A stretch of 64,000 nt of DNA, from positions 30,021,542 to 30,085,541 of the forward strand of contig OX388305.1 of the NCBI GenBank assembly GCA_947579605.1, in the 5' to 3' direction. Within the stretch, counting starts at the first letter, position 1. Each line of letters begins with the position of its first letter. This DNA is from Athripsodes cinereus (taxonomy: Eukaryota > Arthropoda > Insecta > Trichoptera > Leptoceridae). The notes under the pieces were generated by a model. It did not search any database, had not been told where the DNA came from, and saw only the letters and a program-made list of their open reading frames with translations. Positions 44,450 to 57,239 of this stretch are shown here, piece after piece. A program made the translations under genes and the position numbers.

Positions 44450-45690
44450 CCTCGTCGCGAAAAACTTATCAACAACATATATATATATATATAATAGTAC
44501 CTATATTTGCACCATTGGAGTTAGGCACAAGTTGTCCCCAACCCTCGTTCTGAGGACCACTACCAGACTGCAGGAGGAAAATTTTCGTCAGGCCTCTTAT
44601 GACCTTTTTGCTATTTAAAATCAAGTAAAGCAAATTTGTGAACATTACTTAACAAAACAGAAAGGGGTAACAATGTTGAGAACAAGGGACATCATAACAT
44701 TTTAAAATCTGAGACCTAAAAAAATATGTTCACTTCCACTACTTGATTGTGAACAATCATCTCCCCTTCAGCAGGCCGCAGTAAAATTACCAAACATCGA
44801 CTCGTCCACAGCATCACTAAGGTAAGGGACCACTGGGTTAAATGATTTGTATCCTCTTTTGTATTGCCTCAATACAACAGATTGAGTAATGAATGCAGGA
44901 CACTATCTACTCTCATATTAGTTTAGTCATTATGGTACAGAGTATAATATATATAGTATAGTACATATCATCTACTGTAATCTGCATCATTGTTACATGG
45001 AAGGGCCTAGATTTAACACAGTGTAGGTACCTACATGACATGTATAATATTCAGACATTTTAAGTTAACAAGACTGCAATTCCTAAAAAATTGAGATACT
45101 AATTCGTAGAGAGCTGTTCCTTTCGACACATGATTCTAATGTCTTTGGGTGCTTGAAAAAGACTGAAGACTGCTGTGTGTAGAGTACCCAAAAAACAATC
45201 TATACACATACCTACTATAGTTAATGTACTGGCGTATGTTAGAAAGGAATACTTCTTTAGTAGTTGATATCTCATGCGGTTAGCTTTATTTTTTCATAGG
45301 AATATAGATCTTATTAACACGATAGAAAGCATATTTTTGTTTGTATTTTGGTCAAAAGTGCAGTCTTGTTCTAGTAATGTATTTGTTACTCATCACTACT
45401 TCACGTATCACCATTGTGATGCTAAGAAAGGAATAACTATTTCATGATCTAAATATGTATAACATACTTGTTAACATTTTATATTATATCCTCATTATTA
45501 TTTTTTAACTACGACATTAGTCAAATAGTTGTTACACAGAAATTTTATCTTTGATATATTACACAAGTAAAAATAAAATATTAAATATCCTTGAATATTT
45601 ATAAAGGATTGCTATAGGCTAAGGGTATTAGAGCATTAATAAACATTTATAAAAGAGATAACACACAATGTTAAGAGTGTAAAGTGTCCA
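44450..45690. other. AT-rich sequence, nothing recognised
   Basis: No gene, repeat terminus or open frame of note is seen. It lies between the transposon block and the 3' side of TRF2. Confidence 0.4.
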
Positions 45691-47337
45691 CATTTATTAT
45701 ACAACAATGAAATGCTTACAATGTAACACCTTACACAAACAATAATTAAATATTACACATGAAATTTCTCTATACATATAAATAGCATCATACTCTCCAC
45801 TCAAATGGTTCACCACAGCCCTCCACGCTATCGCTAAAAGCAGAGGACACAGGGAGACCTCTTTATATATATACACATGACAGTATAGCTCAACTGTACA
45901 GTCTTACACTCAGTCCACCATAACAGTTTAACTTCAAATACTTCATCAGACATCTATCTAGTCAACACAATATTGGAACCTTTTTAATTAAACACGATTT
46001 ATCACTGGAATAAACTAGCAGGAAGAATTGTGTAGCAGTTTGTATGTTTCCAGTAAATAATAGAAATAAAATTGATTCTTAACTGAAAACAACAAGAGCA
46101 TCTTCACTTTGCAAGGTGTAACTAATTAAACATTAATTACAACAAATGTATACATTAGTAAATGATTATCATATATTAGGTATATATTTTCATTGCTTGT
46201 ATTGCATGTTGACTGAATGACTATTACTAACTAGAAATGTATTTAGGAAAGATTCAATGTGATGAATATGGTTTTACCATTTCCAAATGAATCATTTGAA
46301 ACTTAAAATATGTACATACAACAATTGCTTGACTGAGTACTTCGTAGCACACAACAATAATATCATTTTCTAAACTAAACAATAATATAATATTACACGA
46401 TAATACGGAAAGAAGAATGACATGTGGCTCTAACTCTTTAATCTGCTTACTGCTCAATGGAGATACTAGTAATGAAAACAATTTATAAAAAATGGATGTT
46501 GCATTTTCTCAAAACTTTTTATACGAAATTTGATGAAATAATTTTAATTGGCCAAATTTTTTTGTTAATATCCTCAATGCTCATTAGTAATGCATTTCAC
46601 TTTTCACTATATGGTACGCAGTTGTGGATAAACACACCAAGTTCATTAATTATTCAAAATAGCTATTATGACAACAAAGCACTTAAATATTAATATATAT
46701 TATTGTGCTTGTACACTTGATTAATTTTCCTGTAAATCTGTTTGAGTTAATCAGTGGCTTTTTCAGAAGACTTAGGATAAACATATAAGTACATTATTAT
46801 TATAAATTTAGGCACAAATAATAAATACAAGGCCAGTTAAAACGAGTGTCCAATATTCAAATGTCATTCTTCTAAACATGTCATGGATAAGATTAGAACA
46901 AGTAAATAATATACATTTCAACTACGAGAAGAGAATATTCCACCATAAAGCTTTAAAGGATCCCGACACTCTTCTAGAGTACCAAAGCTCTCATACACAA
47001 CAGTCGAGTGACTTAGACACAAGTCATGTGGTTATTATCGGTGGATAAAAATCAAACTAAATAAACTTACATAATTATTAAAAGGAAGCCTTTTTAAATA
47101 ACATAAATGAAACCACACACACACACGCGCACACATTGACATTAAACAAGATTATTAAGATATCTACAATTAAAATTGCTTTTAACAAAAATGTTTCCAT
47201 TTCTAACAAAAGTGATTCATTTGTAAGTGTCAGTAGTAAATAAAAAGATAACATAACACAGTTGCTGTTTAATGTCTTTGGTTAAATAACTATATAATGA
47301 GATAGGTACATGACGTGACATGTTAAATGTCCTAAAG

Positions 47338-49207
47338 TCAATCACTTTGGTCACTTTCATCATTGTGCTCTTCATCAGATACGGTAACAAGTTCTAGAGG
47401 ATCTTCCAAATGATCATCTACAGAATTCAGGTCCCGGGGCACACAGTTGCTGAGACCCTTCTTTCTCTTCCATATCTCTTCATCTATGGGACTCCTCTCC
47501 TTCCTAAACTCGTATACCAGCGGGAAAATACGCTCTATAGCTGTTTGAACATCACTCACGCTTCGAGCTAAAATATATACACATAAAATATATTTATATT
47601 TGAAACTGTTAAGAAAGATTCTTAGGATATATTTTATAAATAACTGTTCGTTTATATCTAATTTGGTATGCTTAATTTCTCAAAAGATTTAAACCTTATT
47701 TCCGCGGAGGAAGGGTTAATTACTTGTATTTTGGTCAAAAGTGCAGTCTTGTTCTTAAGAAATTTCTTTTAACAAATGTATTTAAAGACCAAAGACTAAT
47801 CATTTGTAATTATTACTGCAAACTATTTGTAATTAAAATGGTTTATAAAATCATCAATAATATTTTTAACTTATGGATGGATTACTGTACATATTTATTA
47901 CGGAAGTTTGATGTGGCAATTATAAAATCGGCCCTTAATAGTGTATTCTTATGATGGTACACTGTTATATTCACCTGTTACAGTGACGCTTCCAGTGGAA
48001 AATATCTTAAGTGTAGCTTTGGGATTTCTAATTTTGTATGTCACCCCAGGATGGAGTTCCGGCTCATAGCTAAAACAGAAATGTATGATAGTAACTAAAA
48101 CATAAATAAAATACTAATCTCTATTTAATAACTAATAATATAAAGGGTTTAAATAATTATAGATTTCATAATAATGGATTACATCAAGAATTCTTATCCA
48201 CTTCCATACAGGTAATAATTCAATATAGGATGGGAATAGACATATTAGTGTTATAATTCTGAAGAAAATAATAAAATGGCATTTATTCCACAAAAACCAA
48301 TTGGTAAAAATGGTGGGTTGATTATCCAATGGCAAATTCTAACTAACCAAGTGTAAGACAGTGATAAAAATGTAAGGTAAGAGCCATGGTAAGAATATAC
48401 ATATAATAACAAATAGCTGTATAAAAAATACACACAATAATTAATAAATAAAATAAACGATAAAAGAAAAAACTTAAATATATACATTTATATAAATGGA
48501 AGAGGGGAGGGGAGTAATGAACTAAAAATGACTTATAATACATCACAAATGAATTGTGTTAGTATAATATTTTAACCAATCAGAAACCTCAAGAGCAACA
48601 CAGCAACACTACATATTAGAATATTACTATTAACACAAAGGGATACTTACTCTGCTTCTTTGTGCTTCTGGGAGAATGCTGTTATTTTGATTGCAAACGG
48701 CATAGAACATGTTCCAAGAACATTAACTACTCTAAAATTGTGAAATCTAACTTTGAATCCAAGCTTCTGTAAAGATCTAGCATAACGTCTGGCGGCTATT
48801 TTAGCCTGATCTTCACTCGTAGCACCAGTGCATGTTATTCGCCCGGAAGACCATATAGAAGCAGTGGTGTAAGGTCTCCGTAATTTCATTGTCACCATCC
48901 CATTTTCTCGACGGTACTCTACATTGAATCCTGTGAGTGCTATTTGCCTTAAGTTGAGATGGCATCGTACACTAAAACTACATACAACATTGTTGATAAC
49001 AATATCTACTTCAGGCGCAGGTTCAGTCTCTTCATTGTGTACAGATTGAGAAGCACTCTCTGCTTCCACTTGATGTTCTCCCATCTCATGGTCGTTACCA
49101 TTCACTGTCACGCCATCTGGGTGTGGATGTGGATGTGGGTGTGAATGCAACATACTTCCATTCTTACCAAGACTGTTGATTCCATTTTCCTGCACAAGTG
49201 TAGCCAT
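47338..49207 (-). CDS. TBPL1: TBP-related factor 2 / TBP-like protein 1 (3 exons)
   Basis: Minus-strand exons: 49207-48651, 48069-47975, 47567-47338; 882 nt, 293 aa. The saddle-shaped TBP-like core spans about residues 66-255: VDIVINNVVCSFSVRCHLNL, TASIWSSGRITCTGATSE, ARRYARSLQKLGFKV, RVVNVLGTCSMPF, YEPELHPGVTYKI, LKIFSTGSVTVT and AIERIFPLVYEFRKE. These match TBPL1/TRF2 rather than TBP itself. TRF2 directs RNA polymerase II initiation at TATA-less promoters. Beyond the roughly 186-aa vertebrate form there is a 65-residue N-terminal extension with an HPHPHPHP run and an acidic C-terminal tail of about 45 residues. I start at MATLVQ rather than an in-frame ATG 10 codons upstream (49237), which reads a Cys-rich leader; a further 5' exon is possible. 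Confidence 0.92.
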
Positions 49208-51055
49208 AACACATAACCTACAACACAATACATACACCTACATACCAAACAGAATTCCAATATCCATAATGAAGTCCAGTATATATATAATATAATTACA
49301 TATAATGTTGTAATCATCAGTAATATAAGTATATTCACCTCTACGACGTGTCTCTTAAAGAGACTTGAAACACAAGTGCCTCAAAAGAAACAGCGATTCT
49401 TATTTGCTCAGTTTCTGAAGAATATCAATTTCCCTTAATGACCAACCTAGTGACCAACAAAATTGCTTAGCAGCCACAAATATATCTAAAAAAATGAAAT
49501 GTATATCAGATGAATCTGTAAATTAATCTTCCAATACAATCATATTGCTCCTTAGAGTGACAAAATAGCAAAAACTATTTACCCATGACCAAGAGTGACT
49601 TAAGTTATTCTTAAGAGTAAAATTGACTTAGTAAGTTTCAGTTTGTTGTGCGTTTCTCAGTCATCACCTGTACACACGCTTTGTTTTTACTTTTTTTTTA
49701 GATAAATTGAGACATGAAGAAAATCCACTTAGTAAGAGAACATGCAATTCACATTAGAAAATTACAATTATTTTCTGGTAAGGAAATAAACGAATCAATG
49801 AAGATATTATAACATAACACATTAATGAAATAAAGATGACTGAAAATGATATGTATGTATGGTGTACACAAAAAATATGGTTATGTCTCAATAAAGAAAT
49901 TCATTTCAAATGGATTAATGTGGTTATAGATTAGAAGAACAAATAATATAAACAATCACATTTATCGAGCAAATGACATTCATTGTTTCAAAAAATTAAT
50001 TCAATCAATAAATCTTCCAAATGTATTACCAATAATCTTATACCTATCTAATGAAGTATGTATCTTCATTTAGATCAGATTTCGAAAAATATGTATAATT
50101 TATTTCTGAGACCTAATACAATCTAACAGACCTATAGAAAATGTATGCAAAATTACCATGCATTGTGAAAGCACTTACAGCATTCGATTGCCCATCACAT
50201 GAAATTGTGAGAAATTTGTGGAATAGGTGTAAAATGACACATTAAAAGGGTTCCAAATATAATGTTGAATACAAAATCATATGATATAAATAAAAGTCAA
50301 ATTGAATAAACACTGTGGACCTGTAATTTATGAACAAGAACATTTTTCGCTTATAGATAGCACTACAGGAAAAAGACAAAAGCTAAATTTATAAATGTGC
50401 ATCAACACCTCTGAGGTCACCCATTTTTTCATTAACATTTGAAACCCTTATCGCACCAATAAATTTAGTGTTAAAATATAAACAATTAGGAGCCACAGGA
50501 ATTATAAAACCTATACAAACGATAAATCACATACATCATGACAATGTGCGTTACCCAGCAAGGATCACACGACGGGATGCGACGGAGATAAACGAAATCC
50601 AGCATATATATCATCCAGAAAACATGGAAATATTATTATCAATTGCGGATGACCTATATACCAATCGAAAAATAGAGAAATAGTCATATGATAATCTTTT
50701 ATAAATATAATAACAATCCCAGGAAACTGATACATTTCCTTCTAAAGATATAATTGAAAAACTGGTATACGCAAAGTTTATGTTACACGAATATAGTGAT
50801 TTCATTACAATATGAAAATTTTAGTATAAATATAGCATAGTTAGTATAAAATGAATATTACTGACCTGTTTAAAACGAAACGGGGAAAAAATAATACCGA
50901 AAACCATCCCGCATCCAGTCAGCCATATTCCGAAACGAATTCAAAGATAAAAAACTAGGTATTACCACAGGATTTCATAAATAAAATCTATGGAATTTAC
51001 TAACTATGAACTATGAAGCATAATAATTGAAGAGTTCGACAGAAAAATAATGCTA
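49208..51055. other. TRF2 upstream region, no gene recognised
   Basis: The region probably includes the TRF2 promoter and any 5' UTR exon. A 71-codon frame at 50468-50683 has no relatives that I know and no splice context. I see no repeat termini. Confidence 0.4.
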
Positions 51056-51059
51056 AATA

Positions 51060-51712
51060 TTATTTTGATCCTCCAAAATGAAAAGGCTTGACTATAAAAT
51101 GAATAGATTTTCATTAGTGATGAAAGAAAACGATTACCCGACATAATTTTGATGAACGGCCATGCTATCGAGAATTATATTAATTTATTAATAACTGATA
51201 CTCTGTTACGATCAAAGACTACTAATATACCAAATATACTCTTAGGTTCCGATAATACAGAGGTTCCCAAACTTTTTTCTCATAGACCACTAAATTTTGC
51301 TGGTTCCGGTGCATCCTTTGCATTCTGCATTTTTACACCCCCCCGTCGCAAAATTTTCCGAGATGGTAAAGGAATTTGAAATATTTCAAAAACTCCTCAG
51401 TTTTCTTACAGAATATTTTATACTTAGTTTAGAAATATTACGTGTTTAAATGTCTACCCCCCCGTCGCCGAATTTTCAAAATGGTATAGGAATTTGAAAT
51501 ATTTCAAAATCTCCTCGATTTTCAAAGAATATTATTACTCGAATCATTAAGTATCTGGTACTTTTACCGTATATTAGATACTATGGATACGGCCCGTGAA
51601 CCCCCATTTTTTAGTCACGGCAAGGTAGACCCCCGTCGAGTCACCTGGAGCACTTTGGGAATCACTGCTCTAAATGATCATCCGCAGTGAAATAATCTGA
51701 ATGATATTAATA
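51060..51712 (+). mobile_element. Diverged MITE-B copy with hAT-like insertion
   Basis: The left part (CCTCCAAAATGAAAAGG ... CATAATTTTGATGAACGG) and the right part (AATGATCATCCGCAGTGAAA) match MITE-B but are clearly older than the copies at 21729-23256. The element at 51258-51667 sits in its middle. A further MITE-B end in reverse orientation appears at about 53390-53412. Confidence 0.5.
51258..51667. mobile_element. hAT-like repeat
   Basis: It starts CAGAGGTTCCCAAACTT and ends CTTTGGGAATCACTG, the terminus type of hAT MITEs such as 10033-10216. No 8-bp duplication survives. The interior shares 'CCCCCGTCGC' and ATGGTATAGGAATTTGAA with 2108-2425. Confidence 0.6.
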
Positions 51713-51727
51713 TATGTGACATATGAA

Positions 51728-52666
51728 TAGAGGTGGGAAAAACTGTTATTTCAAAATAACGTTCAACCAGTTATCGGTATTTGTAAATAACAGTTATTAA
51801 AAAATGTTATTTAATAACGATCAAATTGTAAAAAAAAAGGAAAAAAAAAAAAAAATTAAAGAATCCGAATATTATTATTATCGTATCAAATGGAAATACA
51901 TTTGCCTACCAGTGCAAAGAATTTTTCACACATAAAATACGCATAAAAATTATATTTTATGCATGATGTGCAAGATGAATAAATAAATAAATTTAAAAAA
52001 AAATTCATTCCGAAATAATATATCACCAGTTTAAAATCAAACAAATATTATATTCAAAATTATTCTTTGATTATAATATTAATGTCATTAGAAAACTTGT
52101 ACCTACCAGCTACCTCTAAATAAACGAATGACTACGTTTAAACGAAATGATTGTGTTCCTCCAAAAAAATCAAATAGATAGTTCAAAATAGTTCAAATAA
52201 ACACAATTAAATAGTTCAAAATAAAAACAAAATAACTGCCATCGTTTAATAACATCCGAAGTTATTAAACCAAATGAAAAAACTGTCGTCGTTCAATAAC
52301 GTGCTATGTTATTGAAACGTTATTGAACGACGACAATAACAAAGTCGTAACAATGTGGTACGTTATAATATAACTAAACGAAAACGAAATAACTATAGTC
52401 GTCGACAAAACGGAATAACGATAACTTTGTTATAACAGTTGAATAACGCCGTCGTCGACAATAACTGAATAACGATAACCTTGTTATAACAGTTGAATAA
52501 CGCCGTCGTCGACAATAACTAAACGGAATAACGATAACCTTGTTATAACAGTTGAATAACGCCGTCGTCGAAAATAACATTTATGTTATTGACAAAAAAC
52601 TGTTAGTTTAGTTATTTTGAAATAATGAGTTTAAAAATGAGTTATTAGTTATAACGGCCAACTCTA
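51728..52666. mobile_element. Non-autonomous hAT element with GTTATT arrays
   Basis: A 939-bp element lies between CATATGAA at 51720-51727 and 52667-52674 (perfect 8-bp TSD). The ends TAGAGGTGGG and CCAACTCTA are imperfect inverts. The left 130 bp and right 450 bp are dominated by GTTATT/AATAAC words and a threefold repeat of GTTGAATAACGCCGTCGTCG. It has no coding potential. Confidence 0.8.
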
Positions 52667-52704
52667 CATATGAATGATATTAATAATCTGAATGATATTA
52701 ATAT

Positions 52705-53345
52705 AGGTAGTTTGTTCACGAGAGATGGGAAGTGTGAAAGCGATATTGAAAGGAGAAAAGTTGCTGGCAATAAGGTAAATGGTGCAATCCGACCAATAAT
52801 TGCAAATAGAAACATATCCACCACAGCTAAAAGGTTGGTGCACTCTGCTATCTTAGTGCCAACACTTATGTATGCAAGTGAGACGTGGACATGGTTAAAA
52901 AAGGATGAAAGTGGCATAAATGCAGTGGAAATGAGATCGTTGAGAAGGATGTGTGGCAAGAGTCTGAGAGATCGTGTGCGTAACAGTGATATACGAAAGG
53001 AATGTGGAATGAAAGTTGGTGTAATAACAAAGATGAATGTAAATAAGTTAAGATGGTTTGGGCACGTGGAAAGAATGAATGAGGATAGAATGACTAAGAA
53101 GATATATTTGGCTGAGAGGAATGGTGCTCGGAGACGCGGACGTCCGAGGATTAAATGGCAAGATCATTTAAATCAAATCCTACAGGACGGTCACGTGTTG
53201 AGCACATTGAACAGGAGAGCATGCATGAGGAATTGTATGACAGTGAAGGAAGCGAAAGATGTATGCAAGGATAGAAGGAAGTGGCGCTCGATCCTTTCTG
53301 CCTACCCCGCGAGGGAAGCGGCGTGATGGTATGTATGTATGTATG
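52705..53345 (+). mobile_element. LINE ORF2 C-terminal fragment, young copy
   Basis: An uninterrupted frame to the stop at 53326 encodes FTRDGKCESDIERRKVAGN, HSAILVPTLMYASETWTWLK, NKLRWFGHVERMNEDRM, RRRGRPRIKWQDHL and the AYPAREAA end, followed by (GTAT)n. It differs from the 61190-63880 element by few residues. It is 5'-truncated. Confidence 0.85.
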
Positions 53346-53582
53346 TATATTAATATATAATATTATTATATTCACACCTACATCCAGAGTGAACAAGTGT
53401 GAATACGCCTTTAATAGTTTTAATAATATTTACAAATAAAAAAAAATGTCTTCTGTGATTATTCTCTTTGGTTAGTACCAGAATCTGATTGCCTATGAAT
53501 TCATGATTGTTATCATATTTTCATATTGTTATAATACAACAAAAATTTGAAGGAGGATTTGTTCAAATTTATTCTAACGACA

Positions 53583-55435
53583 ATGGCAACTGTCCAGCAG
53601 TTTTCTTTAAGGTGGAATCAGTATTTGCGACATGTGACTAGGATATTTGACGATTTACGGACTACAGAAGATTTAGTTGACGTGACGCTATGCTGCGAAG
53701 GGAAGAAAGTAAGAGCTCACAAAATGTTGTTATCTGCATGTAGTTCATATTTTAGAGAAATTTTTAAAGAAAATCCTTGTCAGCATCCTGTTATCATATT
53801 TAAAAATGTTAAATTCGAAGACTTGTTGAGTATCATAAATTTTATGTATCATGGTGAAGTGAATGTTGTTCAAGAGCAATTAGCATCTTTTTTAACAACT
53901 GCCGAGTTATTAGAGGTACAGGGATTAACTGATAGTTCCGAAGATAAAAGTGAAGATAGTGTTAGTGAAGTTGAATTTGTCAAAGATGTGTGTCTGCAAG
54001 GTTCAGAAGAAGTTCCTGTGGTGACAACAGCACAGTCCAGGAAGCGCAAAGCTCCTTACGAAGAAAGTGAGCAGCTATGGAATGATGGTATTGGTAATTT
54101 AACTGATTTAGGGAATATGAACACTGATTGCAACATGAAGCTTGAACAAATTGAAGTATATGAAAATAAGAGTCAAACTGAGCACGTCAATCCGAGCGGT
54201 AGCATGGTGTTGTCTACCCAAGATAAAGAAATAAGTAATCTTGATATGATGCAAGGTTCCAATGTCTTGAATGAATCAAAATCCACTGAAATTACTCAGC
54301 CAACCTCAGGTGAGTCTTAAAAGTATATAGTTATATGTTTCACTTTCGCCACATTTGTACCATTCCTTTTGCAAGTGTAGAACATTTTCATACTCGGATA
54401 CATTGAGATTGAGAATTTAATATACATGTTTCTCAGATGTCCACTTTTTATTAGGTTATATCAACGTAACATGTCAACCTTGTTCCATGTTTATTTGGTA
54501 CAACTAAACATTTTCTCTTTTGTTACAAATTTATTTTTTGTAGTATATTTCATTCTTCATGTTTACAGATGACACTATGCAAGACTTGGCTAATGATTCA
54601 GTATTAAAGGAAGCAACCCAAGGTAATTATTCCATCAATTGTTTTCTGTTTCATACGTCCTCTTTGTAAATTTACAAAAAAAAGTTTCTTTCTGTTTACC
54701 TTGTCTCTCCTACACAGTAAATACTTTAACATATATAAGAACTAAACTTACTGCTCACGTAGAAATGCACTTTGTAAATTTTGAATGTTTCAAGGAAAAA
54801 TAACTATTTCGGGTTGATTTAAGAATCATTCTCAAATGAAATGTTAATATATTATTGTAAAAACTTATATAATGATGATGTGCAAAAAGAATAAATAAAT
54901 AAATATTTAACGGAGTAGCCCAATTAATTTTTGGTGAGCATTTTTGAACTTGAATGGTTTTAATAGATATAGCTGGAAGGCTAACAGCCATTCCAAATTA
55001 ATGTAGGTATGTAAGGCTAAAACTTAATGATGTTCTTTTATTGATCACATATTTAAAATTGTGGAATTTATAACGTTGCTATTAATGTTGGTGATACATA
55101 TTAGAATTTTGGATATTAGGCTTGCAAAGTGTGTCATCAGATGATGTGACGCTTAACATGTGTAATTATAACGATAAATTCCTACTTTGTTACAACTCAC
55201 AGGTCCTATCTTCGATGCATCAAAAAAAAAAAAGTTTAAAAGGGTAATAAATTGCAGCGAAGTGAAAGTTTATGAGTGTCAGAAATGTTCCAAATCATTC
55301 AAACATCCACTGAGCCTAAGCCAGCACTTAAAAATTCATTCTGGAGATACTAAATGCCTAATATGCTCCAAAGTGCTGAGTCGAGTTCACGATCTCAAGT
55401 TGCATCAAGTGACAGTGCATGGAATGAAGAAATGA
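53583..55435 (+). CDS. BTB/POZ zinc-finger transcriptional regulator, isoform A
   Basis: Exons 53583-54309, 54569-54622, 55203-55435; 337 aa. The BTB domain covers about residues 5-115 and starts with FSLRWNQYLRHVTRIFDDL, the tramtrack-type opening, with DVTLCCEGKKVRAHKMLLSA and FEDLLSIINFMYHGEVNV. An acidic, Ser-rich linker with a basic RKRKAP patch follows. The last exon adds two C2H2 fingers (YECQKCSKSFKH...H-x3-H and CLICSKVL...H-x4-H) and a stop. BTB mediates dimerisation and the fingers bind DNA; such proteins are nuclear regulators. The first ATG with a BTB-compatible start is 53583; an in-frame codon 12 triplets upstream adds no recognised sequence. The ortholog cannot be named. Confidence 0.88.
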
Positions 55436-55480
55436 AATGTGTTTACTGAGACTAGAGTACATTCGTGTTGATATTTCCAG

Positions 55481-55677
55481 ATGGGGATATGGGAAAGTTT
55501 CGTTGTCATGTTTGCTGGAAGGGGTTCAAGCACCCAACTTCTCTCACTCTCCACAAGGACTCTCACACTGGCAAAACACAATGCCCTGTCTGCAACAGGC
55601 TTTTTTCTCGTTCTTATGACATGCGCAGCCATCTTATGAAAATACATCAAGAACAGACTATTCCAGATAACAGATAG
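55481..55677 (+). CDS. Alternative terminal zinc-finger exon, isoform B
   Basis: This exon is preceded by an acceptor (GATATTTCCAG) and enters in the same phase 1 as the exon at 55203, so exon 54569-54622 can splice to either. It gives DGDMGKFRCHVCWKGFKHP, HKDSHTGKTQCPVCNRLF and SHLMKIH, two C2H2 fingers, then a stop (325 aa in total). It resembles the first terminal exon in layout and finger sequence, which indicates exon duplication. Isoform A stops 43 bp before it, so the two are mutually exclusive. Confidence 0.8.
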
Positions 55678-55876
55678 AGAACATCTATACATCCTATCTT
55701 AGGAGATTGTGTTTGACACTTAGATTGAAATTCAGTGCCTTACAAATTGTATGATCAAAGTTCCAATTTAATTAATCACTTTCAATATTTTGTTATCATA
55801 TTTATTATATAAATATTTTTACTTTTATTAATTTTTTACAATTTCCTTCAGCTTCAAAACACAATATACCTTAACC

Positions 55877-56190
55877 CAGTGATCAGCAAACTTAGCCAAA
55901 TATGTACATAACACCGATCAAGAAAAAAAAATTGAGAGCCAAATCTGTTTAATATAATTAAGAAAACCTTTATTATAATTTTAGACCTGCGCTTATTTAG
56001 GGAAATAAGGAATTATGTATGGTGAAAATTCTTTTTTATTGTAAAGAATTTTTTTAAATTTATTTTCTAATTTCACGTTTTCTAATTGTTCGTTCTCTAA
56101 CTAATTTGGCTCTAGGCTAGGCCGTGAGAGCCGCACTTACGGGGCCAAAGAGCCACATGCGGCTCCGGAGCCGCACTTTGCCGACCACTG
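55877..56190. mobile_element. hAT-type MITE, 8-bp TSD
   Basis: A 314-bp element starts CAGTGATCAGCAAACTTAG and ends ACTTTGCCGACCACTG, between CCTTAACC at 55869-55876 and 56191-56198. An internal GAGCCGCAC repeat is typical of hAT MITEs of this type. It lies about 200 bp after the BTB gene. Confidence 0.85.
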
Positions 56191-56562
56191 CCTTAACCCA
56201 TTGCAATGTATAGTGCAAAGTGATTGTTTTGAACCCCACAGTCTGTAAGACATACAGAACAAAGGAGCTCGCAATATGTAACTTTAACACATGAAACTAT
56301 CTAAGGCTAAGAAAGTTTCATGTGTTAGCTTTACAGGAGATACCTATAAACTCTACGTTTTCTCCCTTCTTAAATAAATGATTGAGCAAGAGTTCCAAGA
56401 TAATCTGTTTATTTGGAGACTTAAATGTAACTGCCTGCATTTCTCGAGTAATACTCATTTATTTCATTCAATTTATCTTTTAATATTAGCTGGCGTTACA
56501 GTATACACCCATGCGTCAAGTAATGTCAACAAAATATGAAAAAAAAATATATACATAACGAC

Positions 56563-56810
56563 GTTGGTTCTATGAAACCTCTTATGTGCTCCAAACCAAT
56601 TTTACAAGGGACGCAAAAAAACTGTTTTAAAGTCCAAAGATCAACAAATGTAATCAAATTTATTATCAATTTCATGTAAAACGTCTAAATTTTTACATGA
56701 ATTTGATAATAATTTTGATTACATTTGTTGATCTGTGGACTTTAAAACAGTTTTTTTGCGTCCCCTGTAAAATTTGGTTTGGAGCACATAAGAGGTTTCA
56801 TAGAACCAAC
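56563..56810. mobile_element. Fold-back MITE, arms about 120 bp
   Basis: GTTGGTTCTATGAAACCTCT and the following roughly 100 bp are inverted with few mismatches up to 56810; the two arms nearly meet in an AT-rich centre. It has no coding capacity; TA or other target duplications are not clear. Confidence 0.7.
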
Positions 56811-57239
56811 AACGATAAGTGCTTTTACAGTCTATAATGCACCATGGACATTTCCCAAAGTAAGGCAAGAAAAAATAGCAACAATCAAATCAAATAAAAA
56901 ACATTAAAACACTAAATAACAAATCATTTCACAATTGTTTTGTGTGTGTAGGATAGCTGTATATGAATGTGTTGTATGGAATACTACTACGTGTGCACTG
57001 ATACAGTTAGTGAATGATTTAAAAATTAATGTAGCAAAGACGAACGTATTGGTGTTTAAAAGTGAGAGTGATAAAACGCTTTGTGAAATAAAGTTTGAAA
57101 ATGAATGATTAAAGCAAGTGAATGAGTATGTATATTTGGGAAACTTGGGAATTCTGTTTGCGAGGAACAGAAAATATGATAAGGATATTGAAAGAAGAAA
57201 AGTGATTGGTGCTAGAATGAATGTTGATCTTCGATCCAT

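Noticed and set aside
50468..50683. 71-codon frame upstream of TRF2
   Set aside because: No recognisable family, no supporting splice sites or context.
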